Part shown: positions 28,351 through 38,434 of the stretch, in pieces
How the letters are laid out: every line of letters starts with the position of its first letter
Position numbering within the stretch: the stretch's first letter is position 1
NCBI RefSeq assembly: GCF_023028345.1
Contig: NZ_CP095487.1
Coordinates: 2,418,001 to 2,482,000 of the forward strand
Direction: 5' to 3'
Origin: Halorientalis marina
GTDB lineage: Archaea; Halobacteriota; Halobacteria; Halobacteriales; Haloarculaceae
DNA: 64,000 nucleotides
Notes under the pieces: generated by a model
Told to the model about the DNA's origin: nothing
Databases searched by the model: none
What the model saw: the letters and a program-made list of their open reading frames with translations, nothing else
Program-made: the position numbers and the translations under genes

Positions 28351-29505
28351 ATGGACTTCGAGCTCTCCGACGAGATCGAGCAGATACGGAGCGAACTGCA
28401 GAAGTTCGCCGAGAACGAGATCGAGCCGGTCGCCTCCGAGCACGACCGCGAAGAGAAGACGCCACACGAACTCATCGAGAAGGGGGCGGAGATGGGGTTG
28501 ACGGGGATTCAGATCCCGGTGGAGTACGGCGGCGCCGGCTACGACTCGCTGGAAGGGGCGGTCATCGTCGAGGAGCTGTACGCCGCCGACCCGGGGTGTG
28601 CCGGCGCGATACTCGGGACCGCTTTCGGCAGCGAGGCGATCCTCGAGTTCGGGACCGAGGAACAGAAAGAGGAGTATCTCCCGCCGCTCGCGAAGGGGGA
28701 GAAGATCTGTGGCTCCGCAATCTCCGAACCCGACACCGGCTCGGACGTCTCCTCCGTCTCGACCCGCGCCGAGAAGGACGGCGACGAGTGGGTCATCAAC
28801 GGGAACAAGATGTGGATCACGAACGGTTCCGTGGGTGATTTCTTCGTCGTCCTCTGCCGAACCGACCCCGAGGCCGAGGGCCGCTACAACGGCTTCTCCC
28901 AGATCATCGTCGAGTCCGACCGCGACGGCTTCGAGGCCGACAAGATCACCGGGAAGTTGGGGATTCGTGCCTCGGACACGGCGGAACTGATCTTCGACGA
29001 CGTGCGCGTCCCCGAGGAGAACCTCGTCGGCAACCGCGGTATGGGTTTCCTCCAGCAGATGCAGTTTTTCGACGAGACCCGGACCCAGGTGGCAGCCCAG
29101 GGCGTCGGCATCGCGAAGGGGGCCGCCGATCGCGCCCTCGAATACGCCCAGGAGCGCGAGCAGTTCGGTCAGCCCATCGCCAAGTTCCAGGCCATCCAGC
29201 ACAAACTCGCGACGATGTTCACCGACCTCGAAGCCGCCCGCAATCTCACGTACAAATCGGCCTGGAGCGTGGACAACAGGGACGAACAGCTGACGACGCT
29301 GGCCTCGATGGCAAAGGAGTACGCCTCCCGTGTCGCGGTTGACGTGGCGAACGAAGCCGTCCAGATTCACGGCGGCGCCGGCTACGTCGACGACTTCGAC
29401 GTGGAACGGTTCTACCGCGACGCGAAGATCACCCAGATCTACGAGGGCACCACCGAGATCCAGAAGAACATCATCGCCCGCGAACTGCTGGGCAAAGGCT
29501 TCTGA
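28351..29505 (+). CDS. Acyl-CoA dehydrogenase, third of three tandem copies
   Basis: A 384-residue paralogue starting [20 protein letters not shown]. The substrate-pocket half, residues 60-110 ([20 protein letters not shown]), is the most divergent of the three copies while the remaining DNA is nearly the same as its neighbours, which points to shared ancestry with local gene conversion. One short insertion near the C-terminus ([12 protein letters not shown]) distinguishes it. A GGAGAGGTCAC ribosome-binding-like sequence precedes ATG 28351. Confidence 0.94.
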   Translation: MDFELSDEIEQIRSELQKFAENEIEPVASEHDREEKTPHELIEKGAEMGLTGIQIPVEYGGAGYDSLEGAVIVEELYAADPGCAGAILGTAFGSEAILEFGTEEQKEEYLPPLAKGEKICGSAISEPDTGSDVSSVSTRAEKDGDEWVINGNKMWITNGSVGDFFVVLCRTDPEAEGRYNGFSQIIVESDRDGFEADKITGKLGIRASDTAELIFDDVRVPEENLVGNRGMGFLQQMQFFDETRTQVAAQGVGIAKGAADRALEYAQEREQFGQPIAKFQAIQHKLATMFTDLEAARNLTYKSAWSVDNRDEQLTTLASMAKEYASRVAVDVANEAVQIHGGAGYVDDFDVERFYRDAKITQIYEGTTEIQKNIIARELLGKGF

Positions 29506-29704
29506 CCGCGTTCGGCAACAGTTTTTACAGTCGCGGCGAACCGACGGAGTAGTATGCACGCTCGTCGCTCGGTGTCGGCGCTCCGTCCCGTTCGCCAGCC
29601 ACGCCCGACCGGGCGTGGTCCGTGTCGCTGTTTCTGAGCCGCCCCGTGAACCCGACCGACATCGAGGACAGGCCCGCATTCGACCGTTTCGACCACACAC
29701 AACG

Positions 29705-30322
<618 letters not shown>

Positions 30323-30844
30323 TCAGGCCGCGCCGTCCGCCGAAGCGTCCACGTCGTTTCCTGTCTCGTTGGCGTGGACTTCCAGCAGTCGGATTTCGAA
30401 CTCGACACGCTCGCCGGCGAGTTCGTGGTTGAAATCGATGGTCACCTCGTCGTCGGTGACCTCGGTGATCCAGCCGGCGTCGCCCGTTTGACTGTGGACG
30501 AGTTCGCCCACTTCTGCGGTCGTGTCGCTCCGCGCTTCGAGGTCCGAACGCGGGACGGTCACCACGTCGCCCTCGTCGCGCTCACCGTAGGCCTCGTCCG
30601 GGTCGAGGACGACGGTCCGGGTCTCGCCCTGTTCCATCTCTTGGACAGTGCGGTCGATGCCCTCGATGACATGTCCCTCACCGACTCGAAATTCCAGCGG
30701 TTTGAAATCCCGGTGTCCGTGATAGACCTCCGTCTCGAGGGCGACGTCGACGTCCGTGGTCTCGAACACCTCGCCCGCATCGGGGCCGTCGACGAGCCGC
30801 CCCGTCAGGTGGACGATGGCGATCTGTCCGGGTTCGACCGTCAT
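30323..30844 (-). CDS. FKBP-type peptidyl-prolyl isomerase, SlyD-like
   Basis: A 173-residue cytoplasmic FKBP. The N-terminal half has the FKBP core (GQIAIVHLTGRLVDG, EFRVGEGHVIEGIDRTVQEM, GETRTVVLDPDEAYGERDEG) with an insert-in-flap domain between, and the end VTDDEVTIDFNHELAGERVE is the usual SlyD tail motif. It accelerates proline isomerisation in protein folding. Its ATG overlaps the stop of the sulfite-oxidase-like gene (ATGA), so the two are translated together. It could assist folding of the copper or molybdenum protein upstream, which is inference. Confidence 0.9.
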   Translation of the reverse strand: MTVEPGQIAIVHLTGRLVDGPDAGEVFETTDVDVALETEVYHGHRDFKPLEFRVGEGHVIEGIDRTVQEMEQGETRTVVLDPDEAYGERDEGDVVTVPRSDLEARSDTTAEVGELVHSQTGDAGWITEVTDDEVTIDFNHELAGERVEFEIRLLEVHANETGNDVDASADGAA

Positions 30845-32316
30845 CGCTGGACCGTACAGGAGAGGGCGTGGGACATGTACGCGTTGTTGCCGTAGCCGCC
30901 CGTGTTCCAGGGGAACTGGTCGCTCTCGACGCCACGGAGCTGATCGTCGGGGGCCGAGATCGTCGCCGGCTGTGTGTAACCGCGTTCGTCGGTCGCACGC
31001 GAGGCGAGCACGTGCTCGCCCGCAGACGGGTCCTCCCAGACGTACCGGAACTGACGCCAGCCCGAAGCCTCGTCGACCGGTCCGAAGAATTCGGCTTCGC
31101 CCCAGGAGTTGCCACCGTCGGTCGACACTTCGACCGTCTCGACCGCGTCGTCACCGGCCCAGGCGACACCGATCACCTCGATGGTGCCCGCGGGCGACGG
31201 CGAGACCGTCTGGCCCTCGCCGGGGTACCCGATAAGTGACTTCTCGACCTGATCGTACATGTAGGCGTTGTCGATCTGGTCAGTCTGCTCCATCTGGTCG
31301 CGCGTGTCGTACACCGGGATGTCCTCGTAGTGCGTCGCGCCGTCGTCCTCTTCGGGCACGACGCGGTAGGAGTACTGTTGCCAGTGCGTGTAGGTCCGCT
31401 GGCCGTTCTCGGGCGCGCCTTCTTCTTCCCACTCGTTCCCGATGACCATCGTCTCCATGACGTGCATCCGGTTGACCCACTTGACGTTGTTGCAGCCGTA
31501 CCAGCCCGGGACGAGCAGTCGGACCGGGAATCCGTGGTCCGGCGACACCGGTGAGCCGTTCATGTTGTACGCCAGCAACACGTCGTCCATCACCTTCTCC
31601 ATCGGGATGGACCGCGTGAACACGTCCTCGCCCTCGGGGTGTTCGCCGCCCATCACCGTGAGGAAGTAGTCCTCGCTCGTCTCGGCCCCGTAGTACTCGA
31701 GGATATCCGAGACCGGCGTCCCCGTCCAGACGGTGTTCCCGACGGCGCCGAAGCTCCACTGGTTGCCCCCGACCTGCGGATCGAAGTACGACCGACCGTT
31801 ACCGGCACACTGCATCGTGTGGGTGACCGAATCCGTCGCGAAGGAGTGTTTGATCTCCTCCATCGACAGGTCGACCTCGTCGTCGACGAGGCCGGTCAGA
31901 GACACGGACCACTCGGACTCCTCGATATCCGGCGTCGGGTAGTGATTCCTGATGTAGTGTTCCTCCCGCGTCGTGACGTAGTCCGTGTACGTCGCTCGTT
32001 CGGCTGCCTCGCCGTTCTCCGGTTCCGGCGAGAGGATCCGAAGCCCGGGGTACCGTTCCGCCAGCGAGGGCTCCTGCTGTGCCGGTTCGTCCGGTGTCGG
32101 TGTGGCCGTGTCGGTCGGCTCGGCCGTCGGTTCCTGGGTGGCGGTATCGGTCGGCTCGCCCGTCGCTGTGTCCGTGTCGCCACCGCTCCCGCATCCTGCG
32201 AGCACGCCGACGCCCGCGAGCGATCCGGTCGCCATCAGGAACTTGCGTCGTTGGATGAACCGTTCGCGACGCGATCCGCTTCCCTCGTCACTGTCGTCCA
32301 GCTGCTGCCGTGACAT
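30841..32316 (-). CDS. Tat-exported sulfite-oxidase-like molybdopterin oxidoreductase
   Basis: A 491-residue exported protein. The signal RRKFLMATGSLAGVGVLAGC at about 23-42 combines a Tat motif with a lipobox, so it is anchored outside the membrane; a Thr/Pro/Glu-rich stalk (to about 85) follows. The molybdenum-cofactor domain contains the ligand Cys170 in MQCAGNGRSYF, and AGNT-type cofactor contacts and GWYGCNNVKWVNRMHV follow. The C-terminal 110 residues are the dimerisation domain (IEVIGVAWAGDDAVETVEVS). Family members oxidise sulfite or related substrates. No haem domain is present, and the halocyanin encoded 63 bp upstream is an obvious electron acceptor. Confidence 0.9.
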   Translation of the reverse strand: MSRQQLDDSDEGSGSRRERFIQRRKFLMATGSLAGVGVLAGCGSGGDTDTATGEPTDTATQEPTAEPTDTATPTPDEPAQQEPSLAERYPGLRILSPEPENGEAAERATYTDYVTTREEHYIRNHYPTPDIEESEWSVSLTGLVDDEVDLSMEEIKHSFATDSVTHTMQCAGNGRSYFDPQVGGNQWSFGAVGNTVWTGTPVSDILEYYGAETSEDYFLTVMGGEHPEGEDVFTRSIPMEKVMDDVLLAYNMNGSPVSPDHGFPVRLLVPGWYGCNNVKWVNRMHVMETMVIGNEWEEEGAPENGQRTYTHWQQYSYRVVPEEDDGATHYEDIPVYDTRDQMEQTDQIDNAYMYDQVEKSLIGYPGEGQTVSPSPAGTIEVIGVAWAGDDAVETVEVSTDGGNSWGEAEFFGPVDEASGWRQFRYVWEDPSAGEHVLASRATDERGYTQPATISAPDDQLRGVESDQFPWNTGGYGNNAYMSHALSCTVQR

Positions 32317-32379
32317 GCCCTCAGGTAACCACGGTAAGGAACATCAATGGTCGTTTGGTGAGGACTAACTAGACCGGTC

Positions 32380-32856
32380 CTACCCGGTCACAGTGATGTC
32401 GCCGACCATGCCCTGTCCCTCGTGGGGCGCACAGACGTAAACGTACTCGCCCGGGACGGTGAACTCGTGTTCGTACGTCGTCCCGGGTTCGTTGATCGTG
32501 AAGTGGCTCGACCCCTCGTACGACGCGAACGGTTCCGCACCCTCGGGATTCCGGCACTTGTCGGACGCACCGGGTTTGCTCGTCACGTTGTGGCCGGTGC
32601 TCTCGAACGTCCAGACGACGGTCGTCCCGGTACTGATCTCGATCTCCTCGGGGTCGAAGCGAAGCCGCTTCTCGGGTCCGACCGCGACCTCAACGGTGCT
32701 GGACTGGGTCGTCGTGGGCGCGGCCGTCGTCGTGGCCTCACCCTCAGTCGTCGTGTCTGCGCTACCGTCTCCGTTTCCGCCACCAGTGCAGCCGGCGACG
32801 AGCGTCCCCGTCGCCAGGGCCCCCGTCATCCGGATGAACGTGCGTCGTTCAACCAT
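32380..32856 (-). CDS. Halocyanin-type blue copper lipoprotein
   Basis: A 158-residue exported protein. RRTFIRMTGALATGTLVAGC has a Tat-like twin Arg and a lipobox with Cys23; a Thr-rich linker of about 30 residues follows. The type 1 copper site is complete: His89 in STGHNV, Cys142 in YVYVCAPH, His145, and Met150 in EGQGM. Such halocyanins carry electrons at the outer membrane face. It is the first gene of the unit with the sulfite-oxidase-like enzyme and FKBP. A TATA-like AATAAATAA near 32884 gives a start consistent with a short leader. Confidence 0.92.
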   Translation of the reverse strand: MVERRTFIRMTGALATGTLVAGCTGGGNGDGSADTTTEGEATTTAAPTTTQSSTVEVAVGPEKRLRFDPEEIEISTGTTVVWTFESTGHNVTSKPGASDKCRNPEGAEPFASYEGSSHFTINEPGTTYEHEFTVPGEYVYVCAPHEGQGMVGDITVTG

Positions 32857-33143
32857 CTACACCGGTTCAGGGAGCGGCACCAATAAATAACCTGAATTGG
32901 TGAGCACCAAACCGGTCGCGGTGTCCGTCTCGTCCCCCGCTACCACCCGGGCCGACCCCGGCAGGAGGGAACCAACGGGGAGGAACCGGCACAATACATT
33001 TTATCCTGCGTCTGGATTGGACAGGAGGACAATGGTCTGGCAACCCCGGGCAGGGTCAGGAGAACGGATTCGGGGCGGAGCCGCTCGTAACGTAGCCGCA
33101 CCAGAGGCCATCCCACCCTCGGCTGGAAACGAGGTGCGAAGGA

Positions 33144-33926
33144 GTGCGTGAATTAACGTTCGCACTCGAGTTCAAGTCGGGCGTCGACCCGCTCATGGAC
33201 GTCTGCCTCGAGTTCCCACAGCTCAGGGCGGACTCGATAGGGAGCGCGGTGCGCCGGGACCGGTTCTGGAACGTCGAACGGTTCGTGGGCCCCGACGACG
33301 CGCTCGAACGAGTCGAACGCGTCCGCTGCGGAACTGACACGCCGCAGGCCGAGATGACGGCGACGGCGTGTGGCGCGGACCGACACCACGAACTGCTGGA
33401 ACGGTCGCCATCCAGCCTGGTCACGTACAGTTTCGTCGAACGACTCCACACATGTAACTCGGTCGTTGCGCTGGCTGCGAGGCACCTCGACCTCGGGCAC
33501 GTGTTCCAGGCTCAGCGTCGCGAGGAGTGCCAGGAGTGGCGCTTGCTCATGCGCTCCGAAGCCAACGTCGACGTGTTCTACGAGGCCGTCGGCGAACACC
33601 TCCGGGACGGCATCACGCTGCACATCGGACACCTCGGCGAGGTGAACCGCTGGGACTTCGATTCGCTGGCGACCGTCTCCCTCTCCAGCAAAGAACGGGA
33701 CACGCTCCGGGCCGCAATCGAGTACGGCTACTACGAGACGCCGCGAGAGGTCACCGTGAGCGAGCTCGCGGACCGCCTGAACATCCCGCAGTCGACCGTC
33801 TCCTACCGGTTGCGCCAGGCGGAGGCGGCACTGGCGGAGGGGTACTTCCGGGAGTCCGCGCAGAACGACACTCGCCCTCCCGAAGAGCGACTCAACGAGG
33901 ACCCACCCGAGCAAACCGACGCGTAA
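33144..33926 (+). CDS. HTH_10 transcriptional regulator
   Basis: A 260-residue regulator starting with GTG at 33144 (MRELTFALEFKSGVDPLMDV), the usual N-terminus for this family of short haloarchaeal regulators. The C-terminal HTH_10 is at about 180-235 (SLSSKERDTLRAAIEYGYYE, then VTVSELADRLNIPQSTVSYR), followed by a hydrophilic tail. The N-terminal part has no known sensor fold. It is divergent from the halocyanin operon, with 287 bp between, so control of that operon is a natural but untested idea. Confidence 0.85.
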   Translation: MRELTFALEFKSGVDPLMDVCLEFPQLRADSIGSAVRRDRFWNVERFVGPDDALERVERVRCGTDTPQAEMTATACGADRHHELLERSPSSLVTYSFVERLHTCNSVVALAARHLDLGHVFQAQRREECQEWRLLMRSEANVDVFYEAVGEHLRDGITLHIGHLGEVNRWDFDSLATVSLSSKERDTLRAAIEYGYYETPREVTVSELADRLNIPQSTVSYRLRQAEAALAEGYFRESAQNDTRPPEERLNEDPPEQTDA

Positions 33927-33958
33927 CGGCTAAGCGAGGACAGGTCTTTACCGCACAC

Positions 33959-34534
33959 GTGTCAGAACCACACGAGCAGTTACGCGCAGACGAGTACCTC
34001 GGGCCGCTCGTCGTGGCCCACGGCCCCCTGGAGATCGAACCGGCCGAGGACTTCTTCGAGCGGTTCGTCACCTCGATCCTCAGACAGCAGGTGTCGATGG
34101 CGTCGGCCGCCGCCACGCGCGAGCGCCTCTTCGACGCCGTCACCGTGACGCCGGAGGGCATCCTGGCGGCCGACGACGAGGTGCTCCGCGATGTCGGTCT
34201 CTCGACGCAGAAGACCCGGTACGTGAACAACATCGCGGCGGCCTTCGTCGAGCGCGGGTGGAACCGGGCCGCCTTCGAGGGTATGAGCGACGATGCGGTG
34301 CGCGCGGCGTTGACCGACGTGACCGGCGTCGGCGAGTGGACGGCGAACATGCAACTGCTCTTCGCGCTCGGCCGGGAGGACGTGTTCCCCGTCGGCGATC
34401 TCGGCATCCGGAACGGGATGGAGACGGTCCTCGACGCGGACCTGACCCGGGCGGAGATGGTCGACCGCGCCGAGCGGTGGGCACCCTACCGGAGCTACGC
34501 CAGCCTGTACCTGTGGCGCGCGGCGGACGAGTGA
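33959..34534 (+). CDS. DNA-3-methyladenine glycosylase (AlkA-like HhH-GPD)
   Basis: A 191-residue base-excision repair glycosylase. It has the helix-hairpin-helix LTDVTGVGEWTANMQLLFAL at about 122-141 and the catalytic aspartate in FPVGDLGIRNGM a few residues later; the N-terminal helices include SILRQQVSMASAAATRERLF. It removes alkylated purines. The GTG at 33959 is chosen because it starts the family-like SEPHEQLRADEYLGP and sits 32 bp after the regulator stop. No Fe-S cluster cysteines, so it is not an Nth-type enzyme. Transcribed with, or just after, the HTH_10 regulator. Confidence 0.9.
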   Translation: MSEPHEQLRADEYLGPLVVAHGPLEIEPAEDFFERFVTSILRQQVSMASAAATRERLFDAVTVTPEGILAADDEVLRDVGLSTQKTRYVNNIAAAFVERGWNRAAFEGMSDDAVRAALTDVTGVGEWTANMQLLFALGREDVFPVGDLGIRNGMETVLDADLTRAEMVDRAERWAPYRSYASLYLWRAADE

Positions 34535-34708
34535 CCGTCGGGCTGACCGACGAGAGCGTGGAACGGACGGACCGCCGCCGGACCGAACGGGAGAGCACGG
34601 CGGAAGTGAAGCGCGATCTGCAACCGCGGAGCCGTCACGAGAGCGTTCGCTCACGGGTCTCCCGGTATCTTAGTCCGGATAGCGGCCGGCGAAAGTGGTC
34701 TGCCGGTA

Positions 34709-36051
34709 CTACTCCTCGGTCTCCGTCGCGTCGGTGTCGTCGTCCGCGCGGCGAGTGATGTCGACGAGGTAGTGTTCGAGGATATCCCGCCCGAGCAGGA
34801 GGGAGTACTCCATGTGGCTCCGGTCCTCCACGCTGGCGGTGACGGTGTGCTGTGTCCCACCGACGCCGACGACCAGATCGACGACCGGCCTCGATTTCCC
34901 CGTCTTGACGCTCCCGGATTTCACTCGAACGGTGTCCTTGATCGGGCCGGTGCCGATCTCGGCGGCGAGCCGTGCGTCGATGCTCGTGCGGGTCGCGCCC
35001 GTGTCGGACTTGGCCGCGACGGTCTTCGAGCCCCGTGTCCCGCTGACGACGACTTCCTCGATGTAGCCGACGACGAGCGGCTCGGTCGGCCCCTGGTCCG
35101 TGGGTCGGGGCATACAGGCCGGCCGGGAGTCGTCGAGGGTGGCCGCGAGTTTCGTCACTGTCTCCGGATCGACGCTGCCGCCGGCTCGCTCGATTGCCAG
35201 CGCCGCGATGTGTGGGGCCGGACTGGTCCCCGTGGCCTCGAACAGCCCCTTGAATCCGGCCGTCGGGTTGATTTCGAGAACGGCCCAGCCGTCCGATCCT
35301 TCGATGATGTCGACGCCGGCGTAGTCCAGCCCGACCACATCGGTCGCGGTACGGGCGATTTCGGCGACATCCGCGGGGAGTGAGTCACCGGCGTCCGTCA
35401 CCTCGCCGCCGAGCGCGACGTTGGTACGCCACTCGCCCTCCGGTGCGTGCCTGTGCATCGCACCGACGACCCGGTCGTCGACCACGTAGACCCGAAGGTC
35501 GCTGTGCCGGTCGGCGTCGCGTTCGAGATACGCCTGGAGGAACGCCTGCCGTGAGCCGACGCGGGGGTTGACCGGGGAATCGAGGTCCACCTTCCAGGTC
35601 CCGCCCCCGTGCGTGCCGATGGCCGTCTTGTACACCGCCTCGCCCCCGAACCGGTCGCGGTCGGCGTTCAGTCGGTCGCCCGAGAGCGCGAGCAGGGCGT
35701 CGGGCACGGGCACGCCCTCGCGGGCCAGCGCGACCGCGGTCGCGAACTTGTGCATCGCCGCGTCAGTACCGCACTCGGGTCGTTGAGGGTCGGGACGATT
35801 CCCTCGACGGCGCGGGCGAGTCCCAGCCCCTCTGCCGGGTACTCGTCGGTGGAGAGCAGCAGGCGATTGACGATCACGTCCACGTCCGGTTCGAGGGTCA
35901 CCACCCCGTCCGCGATGTCGATAGCCGTGTTCTCCGCGCGGAGCCACTCGGTGTCGGCCCCGAGGTCGGCGGCAGCGTTGCAGATCGCCTTCGTCTCCTT
36001 GCTCGTGTGGAGGCTGAGGACGCCGACGGTCGGCGCATCGGTCGCTGTCAT
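34709..36051 (-). pseudogene. RimK-like ATP-grasp ligase fused to RimB-type protease, frameshifted
   Basis: Two frames on the minus strand together make one protein. From ATG 36051, MTATDAPTVGVLSLHTSKET to VEGIVPTLNDPSAVLT reads in one frame; the continuation AAMHKFATAVALAREGVPVP reads in the next. The change is at 35759-35763, and adding one base restores a 447-residue protein. Residues 1-285 are a RimK-type ATP-grasp ligase (GVDIIEGSDGWAVLEINPTA metal site); residues about 310-440 are the retropepsin-like Zn-protease/RimB domain (AAKSDTGATRTSIDARLAAE with the DTGA motif). RimK-type enzymes ligate amino acids, often glutamate, to peptides or proteins. A single-base deletion or a sequencing error is equally possible; the flanking codons show no other decay. 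Confidence 0.78.
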
Positions 36052-36137
36052 GCTATCAATTGCCACGCCCGAGGGGAAAGCCCTGGCGCCATCCCCCAGT
36101 TCGCGGACGGTTTCGGCCCCCGAACTGAGTGGACGGT

Positions 36138-36145
36138 TTTTATAT
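36138..36145 (+). promoter_or_regulatory. TATA box upstream of the aspartoacylase-like gene
   Basis: TTTTATAT lies about 25 bp before ATG 36167, the position for a leaderless transcript. It sits in the 115-bp divergent region shared with the RimK-like gene. Confidence 0.6.
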
Positions 36146-36166
36146 CGTCCGGCCGGACCGGTTGGT

Positions 36167-37174
36167 ATGGGCGATTCCGGGTCATTCACCTACAGCGGCG
36201 GGACGGTGGGTCCGGGGGAGACGGTCGACATTCGGTTTCCGGTCAGCGAGACGTACTTCGGTGACCCCATCCGCATCCCGGTGACGATCATCAACGGGGA
36301 GCGGTCGGGCCCGACGGTCTATCTCTCGGCGGCCGTCCACGGCGACGAACTCAACGGTGTCGAGGTCGTTCGTGAGGTGGCCCAGGAGTGGGACCACGAG
36401 GACCTCGTCGGGACGCTCGTCTGTCTCCCCGTACTGAACGTCCCGGCCTTTATGACCCAGCAGCGGTACCTGCCGATCTACGACCGGGACCTGAACCGCT
36501 CGTTTCCGGGCTCGGACGAGTCGACCAACGCGAAACGCATCGCCGCCCGCATCTTCGAGAACTTCATCGAGCCGTGCGACGTTGGCATCGACTTCCACAC
36601 CTCGACGCGGGGGCGGACGAATATGCTCCACGTCCGAGCGGACATGGCTGACGACGAGGTGGCGCGGGCCGCACGGGCGTTCGCCTCGAACCTCGTCATC
36701 TCCAGCGAGGGGCCGAGCGGATCGCTCCGCCGCGAGGCGACCGACGCCGGTGTCCCGACGGTCACCGTCGAGATGGGGGAGGCCCATCGGTTCCAGCGCG
36801 ACCTGATCGACCGGGCGTTCGACGGCGTCGTCAGCGTCCTCGCCGAGTACGGCCTCAGCCCCACGGAGTCGGTCCGCTGGCCCGGCTGGCGGACGATCAT
36901 CGACGGCGACGACGAGAAGACCTGGCTCCGAGCGGACGCGGGCGGCCTCGTCGATATCCACCACGGCCAGGGATCGCTCGTCCACGAGGGCGATACCATC
37001 TGTACCATCACCAACCCGTTCAAGGCGGAGACGGACGCGGTTACGGCACCGTTCACCGGCGTCATCGTGGGCGTACTGGAGAATCCGCTGGTCTATCCCG
37101 GGAACCCGCTCTGTCACCTCGTGCGGCTCGACGACCGGACGCTCCGGGCCGTCGAGAGAGAACAGTCGGACTGA
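36167..37174 (+). CDS. Succinylglutamate desuccinylase/aspartoacylase-family hydrolase
   Basis: A 335-residue zinc hydrolase. Ligands and substrate contacts are visible: AAVHGDELNGVEV (HxxE), YDRDLNRSFPGSDE, and DVGIDFHTSTRGRTN supplying the second His. The C-terminal 80 residues form an extra beta domain with a lipoyl-like appearance (GGLVDIHHGQGSLVHEGDTI, APFTGVIVGVLENPL). The family releases acyl or amino acid groups from N-acyl amino acids or peptides. It is divergent from the RimK-like ligase/protease gene, and RimK-like ligases are known to be encoded next to such hydrolases, so the pair may make and then trim or remove a peptide tag. Confidence 0.88.
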   Translation: MGDSGSFTYSGGTVGPGETVDIRFPVSETYFGDPIRIPVTIINGERSGPTVYLSAAVHGDELNGVEVVREVAQEWDHEDLVGTLVCLPVLNVPAFMTQQRYLPIYDRDLNRSFPGSDESTNAKRIAARIFENFIEPCDVGIDFHTSTRGRTNMLHVRADMADDEVARAARAFASNLVISSEGPSGSLRREATDAGVPTVTVEMGEAHRFQRDLIDRAFDGVVSVLAEYGLSPTESVRWPGWRTIIDGDDEKTWLRADAGGLVDIHHGQGSLVHEGDTICTITNPFKAETDAVTAPFTGVIVGVLENPLVYPGNPLCHLVRLDDRTLRAVEREQSD

Positions 37175-37176
37175 GG

Positions 37177-37833
37177 CTACTCCGAGCCCTCGCCGCGCTC
37201 GTGTTCCAGTCCCTCGAGTAGCGTCACGACGCGCTCGTCCTCGCCGTCGACGGCCCGCGGGTAGATGGCGACGGCAGTGACGAAGTCGTCGCCGTGTTTG
37301 AACGTCGTCGCGTGGACGTAGACGTCGAGTTCGGCACCGCCGAGGGTCGCGGTCCCCTCGAACTGCTCGACCGAGCGGTTCGCGCCGAGCGCCCGGACGC
37401 TCCGGTTGTCGACCTGCTGGCCGACCTGTAGCCCCTCGTAGCCCGTGTCGAACCGCTGGACGATGTCGCGCTCGTCGACGCCGGAGAGCGGGTTGAGCGT
37501 CTGGCCTGCTACGTCGATCTCGGGACTGGAGAGCGTCATCAGGAGTGCGGCGCGCTGGTCCGTGTCGAGGCCGGTGAGGTCGACCTGACGCTCGTACGTG
37601 GCCCGGTGGTTGACCAGTCGGACCGTCCGGGTCTGGTCGGCGACGGTGACGTTCTGGGTGAGGTTCACCGCGGTCACGTTCGTCTCCTCGTACCCGGTCT
37701 CGGTGGTCGCGTCGTCGGCGACCGTCGCAGGGTTCGCGGCGAACTCCAGCGCTTCGTTGCCCAGCAGGAACCCGCAGCCTGCCGAGAGGGTCACGAGTGC
37801 CACCGCGAGGGCCGCGAGCGTGCGTGTCTGCAT
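37177..37833 (-). CDS. DUF6517 family lipoprotein
   Basis: A 218-residue exported lipoprotein from ATG 37833: MQTRTLAALAVALVTLSAGC ends in a lipobox. The mature part matches my recollection of DUF6517 (LEFAANPATVADDATTETGY, QTRTVRLVNHRATYERQVDL, LSSPEIDVAGQTLNPLSGVD) and has four possible N-glycosylation sequons. No catalytic motif. It is convergent with the aspartoacylase-like gene with two bases between stops. Membrane-anchored, outer face. Confidence 0.8.
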   Translation of the reverse strand: MQTRTLAALAVALVTLSAGCGFLLGNEALEFAANPATVADDATTETGYEETNVTAVNLTQNVTVADQTRTVRLVNHRATYERQVDLTGLDTDQRAALLMTLSSPEIDVAGQTLNPLSGVDERDIVQRFDTGYEGLQVGQQVDNRSVRALGANRSVEQFEGTATLGGAELDVYVHATTFKHGDDFVTAVAIYPRAVDGEDERVVTLLEGLEHERGEGSE

Positions 37834-38040
37834 ACCCACCCCCTTCCCGACGGACGTGTATAACGTTGGTGTCAGGACGACCGACCCCGTGGAGCGCGAC
37901 CTCGAACCCCCCGCTCCTGGCCGCCCACCGATGCCGGTCCCAACACGTTCGGGACGCGGCCGTCGGACGGTTCTCCGCGGGTGTTTCGACGGGGCGAGGT
38001 AGAAAGGTCTAAACACCCCTGGTCCCTGGGTCAGAGTGTT

Positions 38041-38433
38041 ATGAGCCAGTCGTACGACCGGGGCACCGTCGAGGACTTCGGCCGGTGGCGGGAGTTCAAG
38101 GCCGGTATGTGGGCCTGGATCTTCCACAAGTTCACCGGCTGGGTCCTCGTCGGCTACCTCTTTACCCACATCGCGGTGCTCTCGACCGCGACCCAGGGGG
38201 CGACGACCTACACCCAGACGATCCGCGGGCTGGAGGCGCTTGCCATCGTCCGGGTCCTCGAGGTGGGTCTGCTCGCCGTCGCGGTGTTCCACATTCTGAA
38301 CGGAATCAGGCTGTTGTTCGTGGACCTCGGTGTCGGCCTCGAAGTACAGGACAAAAGCTTCTACGCGTCGCTGGTGCTCTCGGGCGCAATCGTGGCCGCC
38401 AGCGTGCCGACGTTCGTCTCGGGGGCGTTCTGA
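38041..38433 (+). CDS. sdhC: Succinate dehydrogenase cytochrome b subunit
   Basis: A 130-residue membrane subunit with three hydrophobic helices ([60 protein letters not shown]). His in FHKFTGW and VFHILNGIR are candidate haem or quinone ligands, matching the family pattern. It anchors the catalytic subunits and passes electrons to the quinone. First gene of sdhC-sdhD-sdhB; the next ATG follows its stop by one base. Confidence 0.92.
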   Translation: MSQSYDRGTVEDFGRWREFKAGMWAWIFHKFTGWVLVGYLFTHIAVLSTATQGATTYTQTIRGLEALAIVRVLEVGLLAVAVFHILNGIRLLFVDLGVGLEVQDKSFYASLVLSGAIVAASVPTFVSGAF

Positions 38434-38434
38434 G

